Shown here: positions 17,601-25,862 of the stretch, piece by piece
Layout of the letters: each line of letters begins with the position of its first letter
Numbering within the stretch: position 1 is the first letter of the stretch
NCBI RefSeq assembly: GCF_000720255.1
Contig: NZ_JOJE01000006.1
Span: 62,001 to 126,000, forward strand
Direction of reading: 5' to 3'
Origin: Streptomyces griseus subsp. griseus
GTDB lineage: Bacteria > Actinomycetota > Actinomycetes > Streptomycetales > Streptomycetaceae
Length of the DNA: 64,000 nucleotides
The notes under the pieces: model-generated
The model's input: the letters and a program-made list of their open reading frames with translations, nothing else
Database searches by the model: none
Told to the model about the DNA's origin: nothing
Translations under genes and position numbers: made by a program

Positions 17601-17656
17601 CGAAAAGGGGCGCGGGGCCCGCGTCGACATGCGGCTCCGCCGCGTGGGCGCGATCA
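17601..17656 (+). repeat. dispersed streptomycete intergenic repeat, copy 2
   Basis: Begins six bases after the dedA-like stop with GAAAAGGGGCGCGGGG and contains ATGCGGCTCCGCCGCGTGGG, itself a small hairpin (GCGGC-tcc-GCCGC), then GCGCGATCAACC. It lies between convergent genes, as expected for a bidirectional terminator-like element. Confidence 0.65.
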
Positions 17657-17688
17657 ACCGAACAGGGCCGGCAGCCCGCGTTCGGCGG

Positions 17689-18219
17689 TCACCCCCGATG
17701 CACATCCCGGTGCGCCTTCGCCAACTCCGCATACGACGTCCCGTTGAACGTGACCCCCTGACGCTCCTCCTCCGTCAGCTCCCGCCGCACCTTCGCCGGT
17801 ACCCCCGCCACCAACGACCCCGGCGGCACCCGCATCCCCTGCGGCACCAGCGCCTGCGCGGCCACGAGCGACCCCGCCCCGATCACCGCACCGTTCAGCA
17901 CCGTGGCCCCCATGCCGATCAGACAGTCGTCCTCGACGGTCGCCCCGTGCACGACCGCGTTGTGCCCGATGGAGACCCGCTCGCCGACGGTCACCGGAAA
18001 GCCCGGGTCCGCGTGGAGCGTGCAGTTGTCCTGGACGTTGCTGCTCGCGCCGACGGAGATCCGCTCGACGTCGCCGCGCAGCACCGCGCCGTACCAGACG
18101 CTGGCGCCCGCCTCCAGGGTCACGTCCCCGATCACCGAGGACGTGGGCGCGACGAACGCCTCCTCGTGGATCTTGGGGTCCTTGCCGCCGATGCCGGTGA
18201 TCAGCGCCTTGTGCGTCAT
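17689..18219 (-). CDS. gamma-class carbonic anhydrase family protein
   Basis: A 176-residue left-handed beta-helix protein built of hexapeptide repeats (for example IGDVTLEAGASVWYGAV). The three metal-binding histidines of the gamma carbonic anhydrase family appear in NVQDNCTLHAD and SIGHNAVVHGATVED. Members of this PaaY/YrdA/CaiE-like branch may hydrate CO2 or have another role; activity is not certain. ATG 18219 has AGGAGGCGAG directly upstream. It is divergent from another hexapeptide-repeat gene at 18324, with about 100 bp between them. Confidence 0.9.
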   Translation of the reverse strand: MTHKALITGIGGKDPKIHEEAFVAPTSSVIGDVTLEAGASVWYGAVLRGDVERISVGASSNVQDNCTLHADPGFPVTVGERVSIGHNAVVHGATVEDDCLIGMGATVLNGAVIGAGSLVAAQALVPQGMRVPPGSLVAGVPAKVRRELTEEERQGVTFNGTSYAELAKAHRDVHRG

Positions 18220-18323
18220 CTCGCCTCCTGGTCGGTGATACCCGCACCGTACGCCACCCAGTGGGGTGAAGATCACAGGGCTGCCGCCCCGTGGGCGGCC
18301 GGCGCGCTGAGTACGGTGAGCGG

Positions 18324-19121
18324 GTGCCCAAGAGTAAGAACACGTTCTCATCATGGCGGCGTCGCCTCACTCAGCGCGCCGTCCACGCGGGCTGGGCCTG
18401 GGTGCAGCGCACGGGCTCGGTGACCCCGGAGCGCCCTGGACGCTTCCGGTTCGGATCGCTCGGTGAGAGCACCCGGCTCGCCTTCCCGCTGGGCACGGTC
18501 TTCGGCGAACCATGGATCCACCTCGGCGCCCACTGCATCGTCGGCGAGCAGGTCACGCTCACCGCCGGTCTGATGCCCGACCTCGACCTCGGCCCCGAAC
18601 CGATCCTGCGCATCGGCGACGGCGTCGTCCTGGGCCGGGGCAGCCACGTCATCGCGGACACCACGGTCACCATCGGCAGCGACTGCTACTTCGGTCCCTA
18701 TGTCTACGTCACCTCCACCAACCACTCCTACGACGACCCGCACGAGCCCATCGGCAAGCAGTGGCCCCGCATGGAACCCGTGGAGATCGGCTCCGGGTGC
18801 TGGATCGGCACGGGCGCGGTGATCCTGCCCGGCGCGCGGATCGGGCGGAACGTGGTGGTGGCGGCCGGGGCGGTGGTCCGGGGCACCGTGCCCGACCACG
18901 CCGTGGTGGCCGGGGCGCCCGCCCGGGTCGTACGGCGCTGGACGCCCGTCGAGGGCTGGCAGCCGCCGCTGCGGACGCCGGCCCCGGTGCCGATCCCCGA
19001 CGGGGTCACCTCCGAGCAGTTGGTGGCGCTGTCGGAGCTGGACGAGGAGACGGCCGCGAAACTGGCCGCCCTCGACGCCCGAGCCGAGGAAGGACTCCGA
19101 GGCCTCGACCTCGAGGCCTGA
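18324..19121 (+). CDS. hexapeptide-repeat acyltransferase
   Basis: A 265-residue left-handed beta-helix O-acyltransferase-like protein. The catalytic-type His sits in YVYVTSTNHSYDDPHEPIG, followed by WIGTGAVILPGARIGRNVVV and DHAVVAGAPARVVRRW, the hallmark C-terminal turn of the NodL/LacA/CysE-like group. About 70 residues precede the repeats and a 50-residue acidic helical tail follows. Substrate unknown; sugar or glycolipid acetylation is plausible. GTG at 18324 gives the start PKSKNTFSSWRRR; the frame is open further upstream but would overlap the divergent promoter. Confidence 0.85.
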   Translation: MPKSKNTFSSWRRRLTQRAVHAGWAWVQRTGSVTPERPGRFRFGSLGESTRLAFPLGTVFGEPWIHLGAHCIVGEQVTLTAGLMPDLDLGPEPILRIGDGVVLGRGSHVIADTTVTIGSDCYFGPYVYVTSTNHSYDDPHEPIGKQWPRMEPVEIGSGCWIGTGAVILPGARIGRNVVVAAGAVVRGTVPDHAVVAGAPARVVRRWTPVEGWQPPLRTPAPVPIPDGVTSEQLVALSELDEETAAKLAALDARAEEGLRGLDLEA

Positions 19122-19271
19122 CGAGCCCTCACGCCAGGGCGGAAACCGTGGCCACCGGACGCCTCGCAGTACAGTTCGGTGGATGATCGGATGCGCCTCA
19201 CCGCAGTGCGCCGCGATGTACGTCGTCATCCAGCACATTGGACTCAACGAGTGAGGAGTGGTGGCCCCGAC

Positions 19272-19844
19272 GTGTCGGACCTCGACCTGCTGACCCAGTC
19301 CCTGGCGCGCAACGTGAGGCGCTGGCGCACCGAACGCGGCTTCACCCTGGAGACGCTCGCCGCGCGCGCGGGGGTCAGCCGCGGCATGCTCATCCAGATC
19401 GAGCAGGCCCGCACCAACCCCAGTCTCGGCACGGTCGTCAAGATCGGCGACGCACTCGGCGTCAGCATCACCACCCTGCTCGACTACGAACGGGGCCCCA
19501 AGGTCCGGGTGGTCACCGCCGCCCAGACGGTACGGCTGTGGCACACGGAGTCGGGCAGCTACAACCGGCTCCTCGCGGGCACCGAGGCCCCCGGCCCGCT
19601 GGAGATGTGGGACTGGCGGCTCATGCCCGGCGAGAGCAGCACGTCCGACCCCCACCCGGCCGGCACCGTCGAGATCGTCCATGTCACCGTGGGGGAGCTG
19701 ACGCTCACCGTCGACGGTGTGGAGTACCGCGTCGACGCCGGCGGGAGCGCCACCTTCGAGGCCAACACCCCACACACGTACGGCAACGACGGCGACGTGC
19801 CGACAGAGGTCGTCATGGCCGTCTCCGTCCCGCCCGTCGGCTGA
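19272..19844 (+). CDS. XRE-family regulator with C-terminal cupin domain
   Basis: A 190-residue transcription factor. Residues 10-70 are a Xre/SinR-type helix-turn-helix (ETLAARAGVSRGMLIQIEQA), and residues 110-188 a small cupin barrel (HPAGTVEIVHVTVGELTLTV) that usually binds a small effector. This fusion is a common actinobacterial regulator of neighbouring catabolic or transport genes. The next gene, a YbaK-domain protein 23 bp downstream, is probably co-transcribed. GTG 19272 is used; GTG 19251 is also possible and nearer to GAGTGAGGAG. Confidence 0.87.
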   Translation: MSDLDLLTQSLARNVRRWRTERGFTLETLAARAGVSRGMLIQIEQARTNPSLGTVVKIGDALGVSITTLLDYERGPKVRVVTAAQTVRLWHTESGSYNRLLAGTEAPGPLEMWDWRLMPGESSTSDPHPAGTVEIVHVTVGELTLTVDGVEYRVDAGGSATFEANTPHTYGNDGDVPTEVVMAVSVPPVG

Positions 19845-19867
19845 GGCAGGGCTGTTACCGTGCGGCC

Positions 19868-20425
19868 ATGCGCGCACCCATCGGAGACTTCGACCACGCC
19901 ACGCCCGCCCCGGACTGCCTCGACGAGCTGACCGCCCCGGTCGCCGAGGCCGTGCGCCACTGGAGGGGCAGCGTTCCCGCGGAGGAGATCCTCTACGTCG
20001 ACACCGACCCGGAGTGGGCCGACACCGCGGTCTTCGTCGAGCACTACGGGCGGGACGTGCTGGAGAGGTCGGCCAACTGCGTGGTCGTGGCGGGCAAGCG
20101 GGGCGGCGGGACCACACTCGCCGCGTGTCTCGTCCTGTCCACCACCCGAGTGGACGTCAACGGTGTGGTGCGCCGCCAACTCGGCGCCCGCAAGGCCTCG
20201 TTCGCCTCGATGGACACCGCGACGGGGGAGACCGGCATGGAATACGGCGGCATCACCCCGCTCGGACTGCCCGTCGACTGGCCGGTGTTGCTGGACCCGG
20301 CCGTCGTCGACCTGCCGTACGTCCTCGTCGGCAGCGGCCGCCGACGCGGCAAACTGCTGGTGCCGGGCAAGGCGTTCGGGGAGCTGCCCGGGGCGGTGGT
20401 CCTGGAGGGGCTGGGCGTGGCTTAG
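19868..20425 (+). CDS. YbaK/prolyl-tRNA deacylase-like domain protein
   Basis: A 185-residue protein of the YbaK/EbsC/ProX family, whose characterised members remove wrongly attached amino acids from tRNA (for example Cys-tRNAPro or Ala-tRNAPro). Seen: NCVVVAGKRGGGTTLAACLV, the segment holding the conserved lysine, VRRQLGARKASFASM and TGMEYGGITPLGLPVDWPV with the conserved Gly-Gly-Ile-Thr-Pro. The N-terminal 60 residues are unlike YbaK itself. It follows the XRE-cupin gene by 23 bp. Its TAG stop lies in the CTTAG that borders a long palindromic element. Confidence 0.85.
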   Translation: MRAPIGDFDHATPAPDCLDELTAPVAEAVRHWRGSVPAEEILYVDTDPEWADTAVFVEHYGRDVLERSANCVVVAGKRGGGTTLAACLVLSTTRVDVNGVVRRQLGARKASFASMDTATGETGMEYGGITPLGLPVDWPVLLDPAVVDLPYVLVGSGRRRGKLLVPGKAFGELPGAVVLEGLGVA

Positions 20426-20586
20426 GGGTCCTTTCACTATGCCCACCCGGGCCGCGCGGCCTGGCACCGCGCCTCGCCGCGTTGCCGGAGAGCCCTAGTA
20501 GCTCCGCTACGAGGGCTCTCCGGCGCCTTGCGATGCACGGCACCAGACCACGCGGCCTGATCGGGTGCTCATAGTGAAAGGACCCC
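20425..20586. mobile_element. MITE-like long palindromic element
   Basis: The ends are 17-bp perfect inverted repeats, GGGGTCCTTTCACTATG at 20425 and its complement ending at 20586. The arms of about 75 bp are imperfectly complementary, and the centre GCCGGAGAGCCCT...AGGGCTCTCCGGC is perfect in its stem. CTTAG occurs on both sides (20421-20425 and 20586-20590), as a target duplication would. It encodes nothing. It sits between convergent genes, so it may act as a strong bidirectional terminator. A second copy of GGACCCCTTAGGG follows at 20594. The remainder up to 20645 shows nothing. Confidence 0.55.
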
Positions 20587-20645
20587 TTAGGGCGGACCCC
20601 TTAGGGTCATCCGTTCGGGTCGGGTCGCACAGGACAGGCCCTGGC

Positions 20646-21758
20646 TCAGGCCGCCGTGTGATGGGCGAGAGCCAGGTGGGGATCCGCCTCGCCAGGCACC
20701 GGCGCCGGGTCCGCGTGCACGAGGGCCGCGGTGAGCCGGGGCACCGCGTGCAGCAGGGCGTGTTCGGCGTCCACGGCGATCGCGTGCGCCTCCCGCACGG
20801 TCACCTCACCGTCCACGACGACCGCCACCTCGGCACGCAGCCGGTGCCCGATCCAGCGCAGCCGCAGCTCACCCACCTCACGCACCCCCGGGACCTCCCG
20901 CAGTGCCCGCTCGGCCCGGTCCACCAGCGCCGGGTCCACGGCGTCCAGCACCCGCCGGAAGACCTCGCGCGCCGCGTCCCTCAGCACGAGCACGATCGCC
21001 GCCGTGATCGCCAACCCCACGATCGGGTCGGCGAGTTGCCAGCCGAGGGCGGAGCCGCCCGCGCCCAGGAGCACGGCGAGTGAGGTGAATCCGTCCGTAC
21101 GGGCGTGCAGTCCGTCCGCGACGAGTGCGGCCGACCCGATGGCCCGGCCGACACGGATGCGGTAGCGGGCCACCCACTCGTTGCCGGCGAAGCCGACGAG
21201 GGCGGCCACGGCGACCGCCGGGACCTGGCTGACGGGACGCGGATCGAGGAGCCGGTCGAACGCGGCCCAGCCGGCGAAGGCCGCCGACGCGGCGATCGTC
21301 AGGACGATCACCAGACCGGCCAGGTCCTCCGCGCGACCGTAACCGTAGGTGAAGCGGCGCGTCGCCGCGCGCCGGCCCAGGACGAACGCGATCCCGAGCG
21401 GTACGGCGGTCAGCGCGTCCGCCGCGTTGTGCACCGTGTCGCCGAGCAGCGCCACCGACCCGGACACGGCCACCACGACCCCCTGGACGAGCGCGGTCAC
21501 TCCGAGCACCGCCAACGAGACCCAGAGCGCGCGCATCCCACGGGCCGAGGCCTCCAGGGCGGGGTCGACCTTGTCGGCGGTCTCGTGGGAGTGAGGGGTG
21601 AGGAGGTGGGCGAGGCGGTGCGTCACCCGAACGAGGACGGGCGCGGGGGCGGGGTCGTGGCGGTGAGGCGGGTGGGCGTGGCCGTGCGCGTGTTCGTGAC
21701 CGTGGGAGTGCTCGTGCGTGTGCCCGTCCCCATGTGTGTGCTCGTGCCGGTCGCTCAC
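20646..21758 (-). CDS. cation diffusion facilitator (CDF) metal exporter
   Basis: A 370-residue CDF transporter that exports Zn or related divalent cations in exchange for protons. The N-terminal 35 residues are a His/Glu/Gly-rich metal-binding tail (HTHGDGHTHEHSHGHEHAHG). Six membrane helices follow, with the metal-site patterns HNAAD in helix 2 and HARTD in helix 5, then a cytoplasmic C-terminal domain. GTG at 21758 has AAGGGGA nine bases upstream. A divergent ArsR-type repressor starts 63 bp away, so metal-controlled expression is likely. Confidence 0.92.
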   Translation of the reverse strand: MSDRHEHTHGDGHTHEHSHGHEHAHGHAHPPHRHDPAPAPVLVRVTHRLAHLLTPHSHETADKVDPALEASARGMRALWVSLAVLGVTALVQGVVVAVSGSVALLGDTVHNAADALTAVPLGIAFVLGRRAATRRFTYGYGRAEDLAGLVIVLTIAASAAFAGWAAFDRLLDPRPVSQVPAVAVAALVGFAGNEWVARYRIRVGRAIGSAALVADGLHARTDGFTSLAVLLGAGGSALGWQLADPIVGLAITAAIVLVLRDAAREVFRRVLDAVDPALVDRAERALREVPGVREVGELRLRWIGHRLRAEVAVVVDGEVTVREAHAIAVDAEHALLHAVPRLTAALVHADPAPVPGEADPHLALAHHTAA

Positions 21759-21814
21759 GTGGATCCCCTTCCGGTGCGCGGAGGTGGACGCGCGGACGTC
21801 CACGACGCCATTAT

Positions 21815-21830
21815 GTGCGTATGAGCGCAC
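21815..21830. promoter_or_regulatory. candidate ArsR operator
   Basis: GTGCG-N6-CGCAC is a perfect 5-bp inverted repeat that spans the ATG of the ArsR gene in the 62-bp CDF/ArsR divergent region. Binding there would block both promoters and translation-proximal transcription of the repressor. Assignment rests on position and symmetry only. Confidence 0.4.
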
Positions 21831-22180
21831 GCATGCACCTATCAGCTGCACATCATGCGCACCCGCGCAGCCCCGGCGAGGAGCAGTTCGCGCTCGCCGC
21901 GGAACTCCTCGCCCTGCTCGGTGACCGCACCCGCCTCGCTCTGCTGCACGCCCTGACCGCCGGCGAGGCCGACGTCAGCACCCTCACGGAGGCGTGCGGG
22001 GCCGCGCGGCCGGCCGTCAGCCAGCATCTGGCCCGGCTGCGGCTCGCCGGCCTGGTGAACACCCGGAAGGAGGGCCGCCGGGTGATCTACTCCCTGCGCG
22101 ACGGCCATCTGCGCCGACTGGTCGACGAGTCCTTGAACGTGGCGGACCACCGGCTGGGCGACCAGCCCCTGCACGACTGA
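21821..22180 (+). CDS. ArsR/SmtB-family metal-sensing repressor
   Basis: A 119-residue winged-helix repressor. The recognition region is TLTEACGAARPAVSQHLARL, then the wing GLVNTRKEGRRVIYSL. The last helix has D-x-H followed 14 residues later by another His (DGHLRRLVDESLNVADH), close to the alpha-5 metal site of CzrA/NmtR/SmtB-type sensors. With the divergent CDF exporter it should form a Zn/Co/Ni-type detoxification switch. The His-rich N-terminus (MHLSAAHHAHP) could add ligands. ATG 21821 overlaps the proposed operator. Confidence 0.9.
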   Translation: MSARMHLSAAHHAHPRSPGEEQFALAAELLALLGDRTRLALLHALTAGEADVSTLTEACGAARPAVSQHLARLRLAGLVNTRKEGRRVIYSLRDGHLRRLVDESLNVADHRLGDQPLHD

Positions 22181-22217
22181 CGGCGTCTACCGCCGACGGC
22201 AGGTTCCGGGCCGGGGC

Positions 22218-23432
22218 TCAGTAGCGGGCGGCCGTGCCGAGGTACTGCTCCGCGAAGGCGGCCGCGGCGGTGGGTGAGGTGAACAGGCGGCGCAGCCGGG
22301 CGAGGGTGGTTCCGGCCCGGAACGGGTCACCCGCCGCGCTGCCGTGGTACAGCTCGGAGAGCCACTGCGAGAACTCCTGGTAGTCCCACACGCGTCGCAA
22401 CGACGCCTCCGAGTAGCCGGCGAGCCCGCTGTCGTCGCCCGAGGTGAGCCGGGCGGCCAGCGCGTCCCCCAGCAGGAACGCGTCGTGCAGGGCCAGGTTC
22501 ATGCCCTTCGCGGCGATCGGTGCGACGAGGTGTGCCGCGTCCCCGGCGAGGAACAGACGCCCGGACGCCATCGGCTCGACGACGTAATCGTGCATCGCCA
22601 GCACGCGCTTCTCGATCAGCGGTCCCTCCGTGAGCGGCGCGGCGCCGGCCGCTCCCAGCCGCTCCTGCAACTCGGCCCAGACGCGGTCGTGCGGCCAGTT
22701 CTCCGGGTCGTCGCCGGGCGGGCACTGGAGGTAGTAGCGGGTCACCCCGGGGCTGCGGGCCATGTGCCCGGCGAACCCGCGCGGATGCGCCCCGAACAGC
22801 ACACAGTCGGAGGAGGGTGGCGCTTCCGCGAGCAGCGCGAGCCAGCCGACGCCGTAGTCGTGCCGCGCGACACGGGTCCGCTCCGCCGGCAGCGCGGCCC
22901 GTGACACTCCGCGCGCCCCGTCGCAGCCGGCGACGAAATCGCAGTCGAGGACCTGCCGCACGCCGGTCTCGGGGCAGGTGTACGACACGGACGGCCGGTC
23001 GGTGTCCAGGTCGTGCAACTGGACGTCCCGCACGGAGAAACGGACGTCGCCGCCCCGGACGTCCGCGTACTCATGCACCAGGTCGGTGACCAGCAACGGC
23101 TGTGGATAGACGTAGTGATGACGTCCCGTCGTCTCCGTGTAGTCGAAGCGATGACGTTCGCCGCCGAAGCGGAACTCGCACGCGGTGTGCGGCTGGGCCC
23201 GCCGCAGCAGGTTCTCCGCGAGGCCCCGCCGCCCGAGCTCCCGTACGGCCCACTCCTCGATCACGCCGGCCCGCGGCCGCCGTTCGACGAACTCCCGGCT
23301 CTCGGTCTCCAGCACCACACAGTCCACGGAGGCGGCCCGCAGGATGTTGCCCAGGGTGAGCCCGGCGGGCCCGGCGCCCACGACGACGACCGAACTGTGA
23401 CGAGAAGAGAGGGAGTCGGTGGTCACCCGCAC
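22218..23432 (-). CDS. pobA: 4-hydroxybenzoate 3-monooxygenase
   Basis: A 404-residue FAD-dependent aromatic hydroxylase that turns 4-hydroxybenzoate into protocatechuate. FAD motif VVVGAGPAGLTLGNIL is near the N-terminus, then RPRAGVIEEWAVREL, the DG-type motif DFVAGCDGARGVSR, and GDAAHLVAPIAAKGMNLALHDAF, all matching PobA. The dedicated PobR regulator and protocatechuate genes are not in the window. GTG 23432 is used; GTG 23426 is also possible. The APC permease gene lies just upstream on the same strand (25 bp), so uptake and hydroxylation could be linked, which is inferred. Confidence 0.92.
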   Translation of the reverse strand: MRVTTDSLSSRHSSVVVVGAGPAGLTLGNILRAASVDCVVLETESREFVERRPRAGVIEEWAVRELGRRGLAENLLRRAQPHTACEFRFGGERHRFDYTETTGRHHYVYPQPLLVTDLVHEYADVRGGDVRFSVRDVQLHDLDTDRPSVSYTCPETGVRQVLDCDFVAGCDGARGVSRAALPAERTRVARHDYGVGWLALLAEAPPSSDCVLFGAHPRGFAGHMARSPGVTRYYLQCPPGDDPENWPHDRVWAELQERLGAAGAAPLTEGPLIEKRVLAMHDYVVEPMASGRLFLAGDAAHLVAPIAAKGMNLALHDAFLLGDALAARLTSGDDSGLAGYSEASLRRVWDYQEFSQWLSELYHGSAAGDPFRAGTTLARLRRLFTSPTAAAAFAEQYLGTAARY

Positions 23433-23457
23433 ATTATGGGTGTTCCCTCACGGGGTG

Positions 23458-25092
23458 TCAGTGCGCCGGGGTCGCCACCACCGCCACCTCGTCGATGCCC
23501 CGCTCGATGTCCTCGGCGGAGGACGCGGACGCCTTCGCCCAGTAGTAGATCACCAGCGAGAACGCGGTGATGAGCAGCATGTCCCACCACAGGCCCAGAT
23601 GTCCCTGACCGCCGAAACCGCCCTGCCAGGAGATCAGTCCGAGGCCCAGCAGGTACACCGGCAGCCACTGTGCGGCCTTCCAGTCCAGCCTCGGCGCGTC
23701 GGGGAGTCCCGCGGTGACCGCGTACCAGGCGTACGCCCCCAGCAGCACGTATCCGATGACGATGGCCACGCCCAGCCGCCACAGGGTGTCCCAACCGGCC
23801 CAGTACACGATGAGGTTGGCCACCACGAACGACAGCGGGGCGACCACCTTCCCGCCGGGCAGCCGGTAGGGGCGCTCGTGGTGCGGCAGCCGGTCGGCGA
23901 ACACGCCGTACGCCAGGGGCGCGCCCGCGTACATCAGCACACTCGCCGAGGTGATGAAGCCGACCAGCTCCTGCCAGCTCGGGAAGGGCAGGAAGCAGAC
24001 CACGCCGGTCACGAACGAGACGATCAGACCGAACCACGGCACGCCGCGTTTGTCCGTGCGGGCGAACACCTTCGGGGCGTAGCCGTTCCTGGCGAGGCCG
24101 AAGGAGACGCGGGAGGTCGCGGTCGTGTAGATCAGGCCGGTGCCGCCGGGGGATACCACCGCGTCGACGTACAGCACCACGCTCAGCCAGCCCAGGCCCA
24201 CGAGGGTCGCCAGACCCGCCCAGGGGCCGCTGATGCCCTCGTAGTGCAGTTTGGCCCAGCCGTGGGCGAACGCGCTGTGCGGGAGGGCGGCGATGAACAC
24301 CACCTGGAGCAGGACGTAGACGACGGCGCCGATCGCCACCGAGCCCAGGGTCGCCCGGGGCAGGTCACGCCGAGGGTCGCGGCTCTCGCCCGCGAGCTGG
24401 ATCGCCTGCTCGAAACCCAGCAGCGCGAAGATGATGCCGCTCGAACTGATCGCGCTCAGCACGCCCTTGGCGCCGAACGGGGCGAAGCCCTCCGAAGTGA
24501 AGTTGCCGGGATGGAAGTTGCCGGCCGCGATGACGAAGATGGCGACGAGCGGCACCGCGATCTTCCACCAGGTGGCCGCGCTGTTGGTGTGCGCGAGCGC
24601 CCGGACACCGAAGAAATTGACGGCCACGAAGACAGCCATCAGGAGCACGGCGACCATGAATCCGGACGTCGTGAGCGTGCCGTCGGCGTGCTGGAATCCG
24701 TGCGCCCAGCTCCAGTGCCCGGCGTATCCGATCATCGCCTCGACCTCGATCGGTGCGACGGTCGCCGCCTGCAGCCAGGAGAACCAGCCGAACGACATGC
24801 CGGCCAGCCCGCCGAACGCGTAGTGCGGATAGCGCGCCGTTCCGCCCGCGACGGGGAACATGCCGCCCAGCTCCGCGTGCACCAGGGCCAGCAGGACGAT
24901 CGCGACGGCCCCGATCCCCCACGACACGACCGCGGCGGGACCGGCCACCACGACCGCCTTCTCCGCGCCGTACAGCCAGCCCGAGCCGATGATGGATCCG
25001 ACCGACGCCCACATCAGTCCGATCAGTCCGACATCTCGTCTCAGGCCGCCGGAGTTCCCCGTGGCCTGTGGAATGCGATCGACGCTTACCAT
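23458..25092 (-). CDS. APC-superfamily amino acid/organic acid permease
   Basis: A 544-residue permease with about 12-13 membrane helices. The opening GLIGLMWASVGSIIGSGWLY has the APC substrate-binding Gly-rich break in helix 1, and ELGGMFPVAGGTARYPHYAFG follows in helix 2. Substrate is not certain from sequence. It is 25 bp upstream of pobA on the same strand. Upstream, 25093-25271 holds an A/T-rich stretch probably with the promoter, a CAGAGGCCTCAGG palindrome near 25145 and an inverted repeat at 25235. Confidence 0.88.
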   Translation of the reverse strand: MVSVDRIPQATGNSGGLRRDVGLIGLMWASVGSIIGSGWLYGAEKAVVVAGPAAVVSWGIGAVAIVLLALVHAELGGMFPVAGGTARYPHYAFGGLAGMSFGWFSWLQAATVAPIEVEAMIGYAGHWSWAHGFQHADGTLTTSGFMVAVLLMAVFVAVNFFGVRALAHTNSAATWWKIAVPLVAIFVIAAGNFHPGNFTSEGFAPFGAKGVLSAISSSGIIFALLGFEQAIQLAGESRDPRRDLPRATLGSVAIGAVVYVLLQVVFIAALPHSAFAHGWAKLHYEGISGPWAGLATLVGLGWLSVVLYVDAVVSPGGTGLIYTTATSRVSFGLARNGYAPKVFARTDKRGVPWFGLIVSFVTGVVCFLPFPSWQELVGFITSASVLMYAGAPLAYGVFADRLPHHERPYRLPGGKVVAPLSFVVANLIVYWAGWDTLWRLGVAIVIGYVLLGAYAWYAVTAGLPDAPRLDWKAAQWLPVYLLGLGLISWQGGFGGQGHLGLWWDMLLITAFSLVIYYWAKASASSAEDIERGIDEVAVVATPAH

Positions 25093-25234
25093 TCTCTCAG
25101 GGGCCTCTCATAGAATTTACACAGCGATCGTGCGCCGTGTTTCAGAGGCCTCAGGCTAGGAATCGCCGACCCTTGTACTGAAGGGCACGGAAGGAGTTTT
25201 GACCCGCACGCGGGCGTTTCCTGGGCAACCTTTC

Positions 25235-25261
25235 AGAATTTCCAGGGGTGTTCGGAATTCT
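25235..25261. terminator. inverted repeat between CoA-binding and permease genes
   Basis: AGAATTTCC and GGAATTCT form an imperfect stem with a ten-base loop, 10 bp past the stop of the minus-strand CoA-binding gene. It may be that gene's terminator or an operator for the permease 140 bp further on. Confidence 0.35.
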
Positions 25262-25271
25262 CAGCTCGATA

Positions 25272-25679
25272 TCAGTGCAGGCGGGGGATTTCGATCGCCG
25301 GGCAGCGGTCCATGACCATGTCGAGGCCGGCCGCCCGGGTCCGGTCGTACGCGGCCCCGTCGATCACGCCCAGCTGGAACCAGACCGCCTTGGCACCCTT
25401 CGCCACCGCCTCGTCGGCGACGGCTCCGGCGAGGTCGCTGTTGACGAAGACGTCCACGACGTCCACCTCGAAGGGGATGTCCGCGAGGGAGGCGTAGCCC
25501 CGCTCGCCGTGCACTGTCTCCGCCTTGGGGTGCACGGGCACGATCCGCTTGCCGAAGCGCTGCAGCACCTCGGCGACGCCGTGGGCCGCGCGTCCTCGGT
25601 TCGACGACAGCCCCACGATCGCCCAGGTGTCGCCGAGCCCCGTGAGGATCTTGCGGACCGTCGCTTCGTCGCCGTACAT
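25272..25679 (-). CDS. CoA-binding domain protein (YccU type)
   Basis: A 135-residue single-domain Rossmann protein of the CoA_binding_2 family. Visible: TWAIVGLSSNRGRAAHGVAEVL at the nucleotide loop, IVPVHPKAETVHGERGY and VDVVDVFVNSDLAGAVADEAV, ending AVWFQLGVID. Related proteins (YccU) bind CoA, function unknown. ATG 25679 has AGGAGGCCCAAGG just upstream. Longer readings of the frame run antisense to the three following genes and are not real. Confidence 0.9.
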   Translation of the reverse strand: MYGDEATVRKILTGLGDTWAIVGLSSNRGRAAHGVAEVLQRFGKRIVPVHPKAETVHGERGYASLADIPFEVDVVDVFVNSDLAGAVADEAVAKGAKAVWFQLGVIDGAAYDRTRAAGLDMVMDRCPAIEIPRLH

Positions 25680-25862
25680 CCTTGGGCCTCCTGTGACCTC
25701 GGGAAAGGGTGTCGTGTCGGACAACAGTGCCGGGCGCGGGGAGATTCCGGGGTGCGCGGCGCCCCCGAGGCGCCGGACGGCGGTCCCCGCGCGCCGCGCC
25801 GTCGTGTCCGGGATCCGTGCCGCATACCTGCGCTTCGCCGCCAGGGCGCCTACGCTCGGCTC

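Noticed and set aside
16652..17761. Plus-strand frame overlapping the end of the lectin protein and DedA
   Set aside because: Arg-rich shadow in another frame; the DedA frame has a ribosome binding site and family motifs.
23419..25113. Long open frame on the plus strand, 564 codons
   Set aside because: Runs antisense through the APC permease, His/Arg/Asp-rich with no family resemblance; a typical shadow in high-G+C DNA.
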